10,009 bases of DNA from Rhizobiales bacterium TMED168 (GTDB taxonomy: Bacteria > Pseudomonadota > Alphaproteobacteria > MED-G09): assembly GCA_002170885.2 (NCBI GenBank), contig NHHR02000009.1:6455-16463 (forward strand), in the 5' to 3' direction. The translations under genes and the position numbers were made by a program. Each line of letters starts with the position of its first letter. The stretch's first letter is position 1. Below the pieces are notes generated by a model. The model did not search any database and was not told where the DNA came from. It saw only the letters and a list, made by a program, of their open reading frames with translations. Positions 6,845-10,009 of this stretch are shown one piece after another.

Positions 6845-6885
6845 TTTTTCCCCAATAACGATTTTGATTTTCTAAAATTTTAAGA

Positions 6886-7662
6886 CTAGTGATTCCACCA
6901 GGCAAGGTCAGAAAAAGCCCTAATATCAATCTCATGAGTCCAGGTTGATCTATGCTGCTTATATAGATGAAAATATGTATTTGCAACATTTATGGGAAGA
7001 ACAAGACCATCTTTTTCCATTCCTTTTTCTTCCCTAAGTTTTTGATACAATTCAGGACCAAGAACTTTCCCAAGTGTATCAGGCGCGTCAACCATTCCAT
7101 CAATTATAATATGAGCTATGTGGATTCCTTTAATTGAAAATTCTGCACTTAATGATTGACACAACATTCTTCTTCCACCCATTGCTGAAGCATGTGAATG
7201 TTGATTTTTATTACCCCTCATTGCTGCTGTTGCAGAAGTAACAAGTATGGTTCCCTTTCCTCTTTTTTCCATAACAGGACATATAGTCTTGGCTACCCTA
7301 AAAAGTCCTAGATTTGCAATTTTCCATCCCCATTCAAACTCCTTTAAAGAAGTTTCATTTAAAAACTTCATACCTGTTTGGGCGCCTAAATTATAAATAA
7401 TAACCTCAATTGGACCAATATTTTTTTCTATATCTTCAATTAGCTCTTCAATTACATTATCTTTAATGGCATCCAATAAAAAGCCAGTAGCAGAACCACC
7501 GTCTTCCTCTATTTTATTTATTAAAAGATTTAAACCTTCTTGATCTGTTCGCCGACAAATACATGAATGGAAGCCTTCTTGAGAAAACTTATAAGCAACA
7601 TTTCCACCGATACCTGCACCAGCTCCTAAAACTAAACAAACAGGCTTCACTTTTTCTACCAA
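6886..7662 (-). CDS. Atypical SDR-family protein lacking the Tyr/Lys catalytic pair
   Basis: At 258 residues this protein has an SDR Rossmann fold. It carries LGAGAGIGG (12-20), RR after strand 2 (38-39, suggesting NADP(H)), YNLGAQ (90-95), Asn117 and Ser143 (VTSATAA). It ends with GIHIAHIIIDGMVD and WTHEIDIR, which I associate with a distinct bacterial SDR subfamily. In that subfamily, as I recall it, the active-site segment reads FAxFAxAK, with Phe for Tyr but Lys kept. Here the aligned segment is HSHASAMGGRR: His157 in place of Tyr and Met161 in place of Lys. The reading frame is intact, so this is not decay by frameshift. It may be a non-catalytic or cofactor-binding partner of the adjacent SDR. 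The start is uncertain: TTG at 7662 overlaps the upstream gene by 7 bp, while a GTG at 7650 lies 5 bp beyond that gene's stop. Neither has a strong SD, implying translational coupling. Confidence 0.8.
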   Translation of the reverse strand: MVEKVKPVCLVLGAGAGIGGNVAYKFSQEGFHSCICRRTDQEGLNLLINKIEEDGGSATGFLLDAIKDNVIEELIEDIEKNIGPIEVIIYNLGAQTGMKFLNETSLKEFEWGWKIANLGLFRVAKTICPVMEKRGKGTILVTSATAAMRGNKNQHSHASAMGGRRMLCQSLSAEFSIKGIHIAHIIIDGMVDAPDTLGKVLGPELYQKLREEKGMEKDGLVLPINVANTYFHLYKQHRSTWTHEIDIRAFSDLAWWNH

Positions 7663-8351
7663 GGGTGAATTTCACCATTCCATTTATAGAAATTACCGGA
7701 ATCTTCTTTTTTAAGACCAGAAATAACTTTTCGTATTCCAGATGCACTTTCCTCAGCAGTTATCTCAGCCGCTGGTCCGCCCATGTCTGTCTGAACCCAA
7801 CCAGGGTGCATAATGGACACGATTATAGGTTCTTGAGCCCAATCAAGAGCTAATATCTGACCAACTTTACTTACAGCTGCTTTAGTAGTTGAATATACAT
7901 ACATTCCGCCCATAGGCCACGTAGAGGCTGCTAATTGACTTGATAAAATCATAAAGTTACCATTTCCTGAACTGGATAAATTTTCTTTAAAAGCTTTAGC
8001 TACTAAAAGTGGTCCAATTGTATTGATATTTAATGTTCTATGCCATTCATCAATATCAATATTGTCGATTGTTTGATTTTCTGGCATTCCACCAACATAG
8101 CCAGCTACAATAATAATACTGTCTATAGATTCTTTACCAATACGACCTGATGCAGACTCAATAGAGGATGCTTCAGCAATATCCAATTCTTCAATTTTAA
8201 TATTTTCTAAACCCGATGCTAATTCATCAAGTTGTGATGCAGCATTTAAATCCCTAGCACAAGCTATAACAGTATTACCTTCGTCAGCATATTGCTTTGT
8301 TAATTCTAAACCAATTCCTCTTGTTGCTCCAACGATCATAACTGTAGACAT
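7656..8351 (-). CDS. SDR-family oxidoreductase, C-factor/sniffer-like
   Basis: I start this gene at the ATG at 8349-8351 (231 residues), not the ATG 27 bases further upstream. GGGAG sits about seven bases before 8351, and the cofactor loop VGATRGIG would then fall at residues 7-14, as in relatives. Active-site residues are present: Asn110, Ser138 (ILSSQ), Tyr153 and Lys157 (YSTTK). The HPGWVQTDMGG stretch and the C-terminal GNFYKWNGEIHPW match the CsgA/C-factor and carbonyl-reductase-like SDR group. ARD after strand 2 (Arg33) suggests NADP(H). It should reduce or oxidise a carbonyl/alcohol; the substrate is unknown. Its last codons overlap the presumed TTG start of the next SDR, so the two proteins are probably made in step. 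There are 83 bp between this gene and the kinase upstream, enough for a separate promoter, but I see no clear one. Confidence 0.88.
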   Translation of the reverse strand: MSTVMIVGATRGIGLELTKQYADEGNTVIACARDLNAASQLDELASGLENIKIEELDIAEASSIESASGRIGKESIDSIIIVAGYVGGMPENQTIDNIDIDEWHRTLNINTIGPLLVAKAFKENLSSSGNGNFMILSSQLAASTWPMGGMYVYSTTKAAVSKVGQILALDWAQEPIIVSIMHPGWVQTDMGGPAAEITAEESASGIRKVISGLKKEDSGNFYKWNGEIHPW

Positions 8352-8434
8352 TTTTTTCTCCCTATTAATAAAATTCAAAATTACTTTACTTTGAAATTCC
8401 TAAAATAAAAATACTTTATATAATTTAATAAAAT

Positions 8435-9370
8435 TTAATTTTTTATGACAGAAAATTCATTTTGATTTTTTCTATTTATAACTATATCTGCATAATCAGG
8501 CATTTCATCTAAAATGAACCTTGTAAGTCTCTCATAATGCATCACAAATTCCTTTACCTCACCTTTACTCATAATATTTTTTAATAAATCTTTATCTTTA
8601 ATACCCTTTGATAAAGTTTTTTCTTGTAGCCATCTGTTTTCAAATACATTATCCATTTTGGGAACCTTAATGAAAATAAGTTTATCAAACCTTTTAAATA
8701 AGCTTTGATAATCACCTGCTAGTTCATTATTGCTCCATTTTGCCCAAATTTGATCAGGATCTTGCTCTTTTTCTATTTTATTTAATGGAGGTTCCCACTT
8801 ACTTTTAGGAATTGGTTTAGCACCTACACACCACCCATCAAAAAAAATGTAATCAGGTCTTCCTTTAAATTCTAGCCAATCTTTCCTTGGATAATGCTGA
8901 TCTAAAATTTTGGAAAAAGATGGTATAGGTGTATGTGTTGAATTATCGGCATTGCAAAGCCTATCTATTATTTCAACTCCCAATTTAATATTATGTGTTC
9001 CAGGTACACCCCTAACAGTGCATAGAGGATGAATTTTTTTTGCAATTTCAACTCTTTCATCTTTAGTCTTATAAATATCGTCAATAGAAAATCCTGTTGT
9101 CCTTTTTTTAAAAATATTTTGTAAAATTTTTTGTATAAAGATTGATAAAGTTGTTTTACCTGATCCTTGACCGCCAGTAAGTGCTATTAAATATGGTTTA
9201 TTTCTTTTTTCAAATGAGTTTAAGTAAATAGATAATGGTATGACGATTTCTAAAAAAAAATTGTCTGTAATATTATCAATATTCAGTTCATTTGAAACTT
9301 TTAATAAACTTGGTTTTGCAACCTTAAAAATTTTTTCAGAACCGGAATCTGTTGAGATAGGAAAATTCAT
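8435..9370 (-). CDS. P-loop kinase, probable D-glycerate 3-kinase (GLYK type)
   Basis: This is a 311-residue P-loop kinase. Walker A is GGQGSGKTT (66-74), followed by SIDDIY (95-100, Asp97/Asp98 likely Mg2+ or substrate contacts), RGVPGTHN (120-127) and FFDGWCVGAKP (176-186). The order and spacing of the PGTHN and (E/D)GWxxG motifs are those of the plant and cyanobacterial glycerate kinase family, a relative of uridine and pantothenate kinases. It would phosphorylate D-glycerate to 3-phosphoglycerate with ATP, returning carbon from glycolate or other oxidations to central metabolism. Another small-molecule kinase activity in the same fold cannot be excluded. The ATG lies 12 bp after the stop of the truncated Rieske gene and has no strong SD, suggesting translational coupling. 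Its codon use and AT content resemble its neighbours. Confidence 0.72.
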   Translation of the reverse strand: MNFPISTDSGSEKIFKVAKPSLLKVSNELNIDNITDNFFLEIVIPLSIYLNSFEKRNKPYLIALTGGQGSGKTTLSIFIQKILQNIFKKRTTGFSIDDIYKTKDERVEIAKKIHPLCTVRGVPGTHNIKLGVEIIDRLCNADNSTHTPIPSFSKILDQHYPRKDWLEFKGRPDYIFFDGWCVGAKPIPKSKWEPPLNKIEKEQDPDQIWAKWSNNELAGDYQSLFKRFDKLIFIKVPKMDNVFENRWLQEKTLSKGIKDKDLLKNIMSKGEVKEFVMHYERLTRFILDEMPDYADIVINRKNQNEFSVIKN

Positions 9371-9382
9371 ATTTAAGAAATT

Positions 9383-10009
9383 TTAAGCTTCAATAAAAGG
9401 GTCAAGCACATTAGGAACTTGAATATTCTGAGGTAAATTTTCCCTTCCTATCCAATCATCTATAACTTGATGATAATAATAGATTCTTCTTTCTTGATAG
9501 TTAAGAGGCATAGATTCAAAAACACCGGAATCATGAGATCTTTGCATAGGTTCTAAATTTTGAAAGTCTTCGTCCATTATTGAATCAAAAGATATTTCTT
9601 GTTCATTCCAGTAATCTGGTTTTTCTTCGCCAGACCACTTAGGGGCAAGCTGTGTCCACTCAAATTCGGTTTCTTTCAATCCTTTTGGCCAAAATAAAAT
9701 TGCAGGGTAACCAGAGGTATCTGTTGGTGTAATAAAATTCGGAAACATACCATAAGCAACATTTGTTTGAGCATGAATTTTATCACATGTTTCTATGTAA
9801 GGAACATAATCAGCTTCTTCTGCGCCAAGAAAACCCCCATCTAAATTCATTTTTTTAGGGGTAACCATTCTTGAATGTCCATTTTTTAGAAGACCAGCAG
9901 CCATTGCATTACCATCAAGTAAAATATTAACTGTATCTTTATGAATTGTAGGAGCATGATAGACCTCCATAAAGGCATCAAGACAGGTTTTCCAATTAGC
10001 TTTAACAGT
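9383..10009 (-). CDS. Second Rieske oxygenase alpha subunit, catalytic domain only (5' end outside window)
   Basis: The frame is open through the right edge: the 13 codons before the Met at 9970 encode TVKANWKTCLDAF, so that Met is internal. The visible 208 residues are the catalytic domain. NWK comes at 5-7, His18 and His23 in EVYHAPTIH, Glu15 at the position bridging to the Rieske centre, and Asp148 in MDEDFQN as the likely third iron ligand. It ends with NYQERRIYYYHQVIDDWI, which aligns with NYQESRLRHYHQTIDKYI of the Rieske gene at 4811. The two are therefore paralogues of the same subfamily, but clearly diverged and not a recent duplication. The Rieske Cys/His motifs must lie upstream of the window. 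It heads the visible part of a minus-strand run with the glycerate kinase 12 bp downstream. Confidence 0.88.
   Translation of the reverse strand, partial: TVKANWKTCLDAFMEVYHAPTIHKDTVNILLDGNAMAAGLLKNGHSRMVTPKKMNLDGGFLGAEEADYVPYIETCDKIHAQTNVAYGMFPNFITPTDTSGYPAILFWPKGLKETEFEWTQLAPKWSGEEKPDYWNEQEISFDSIMDEDFQNLEPMQRSHDSGVFESMPLNYQERRIYYYHQVIDDWIGRENLPQNIQVPNVLDPFIEA

Noticed and set aside
7563..7853. Plus-strand open frame spanning the junction of the two SDR genes
   Set aside because: It is antisense to two well-supported SDR genes and has no independent support.
9383..9970. Treating the Met at 9970 as the start of a short stand-alone protein
   Set aside because: The frame continues to the window edge and the 13 upstream codons include the conserved NWK motif of Rieske catalytic domains, so the gene is truncated by the window.

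Overview
The window is AT-rich (roughly one third G+C by eye), densely packed with genes, and uses the standard code. Its content is Rieske oxygenases, short-chain dehydrogenases, VOC, EthD and NTF2-like proteins, a quinone-oxidoreductase-like MDR protein and a plant/cyanobacteria-type glycerate kinase. This is typical of a streamlined, low-GC marine proteobacterium. A SAR86-like gammaproteobacterium is my best guess, but it is inferred from gene content and composition only. There are no rRNA, tRNA, CRISPR, IS or phage signatures.

Layout. (1) Positions 1-150 hold the 3' end of a plus-strand VOC gene, which runs convergently into an EthD-domain gene (164-523, minus). (2) A self-contained minus-strand unit follows: a three-helix membrane protein of unknown function (623-1030) with a very strong Shine-Dalgarno (SD) sequence, its own intrinsic terminator (572-602), and a 9-bp inverted repeat in the 205-bp upstream gap. 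(3) A five-gene minus-strand run spans 4609 down to 1236: NTF2-like protein, HAD-IB phosphatase, VOC protein, SDR and MDR oxidoreductase. Gaps are only 30 to about 50 bp, and a good sigma70-type promoter lies in front of the first gene. (4) Divergent from it, across a 201-bp AT-rich control region, is a complete Rieske oxygenase alpha subunit (4811-6229, plus). (5) A second minus-strand run enters from the right edge: a 5'-truncated second Rieske alpha subunit, a D-glycerate-3-kinase-like P-loop kinase, two overlapping SDRs (the downstream one lacking both the Tyr and Lys of the active site) and a PlsC-type acyltransferase, which meets the first Rieske gene tail to tail.

The genes read as an oxidative catabolic or modification island. 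The Rieske oxygenases would hydroxylate or dealkylate a substrate. The SDRs and the MDR enzyme would carry out alcohol/ketone and enone redox steps. The VOC, NTF2-like and EthD proteins would be accessory lyases, isomerases or binding proteins. The substrate cannot be read from the sequence, and no ferredoxin, reductase or oxygenase beta subunit is present here. Three start sites were set by SD position: 3481 rather than 3493, 8351 rather than 8378, and a TTG start at 6844.
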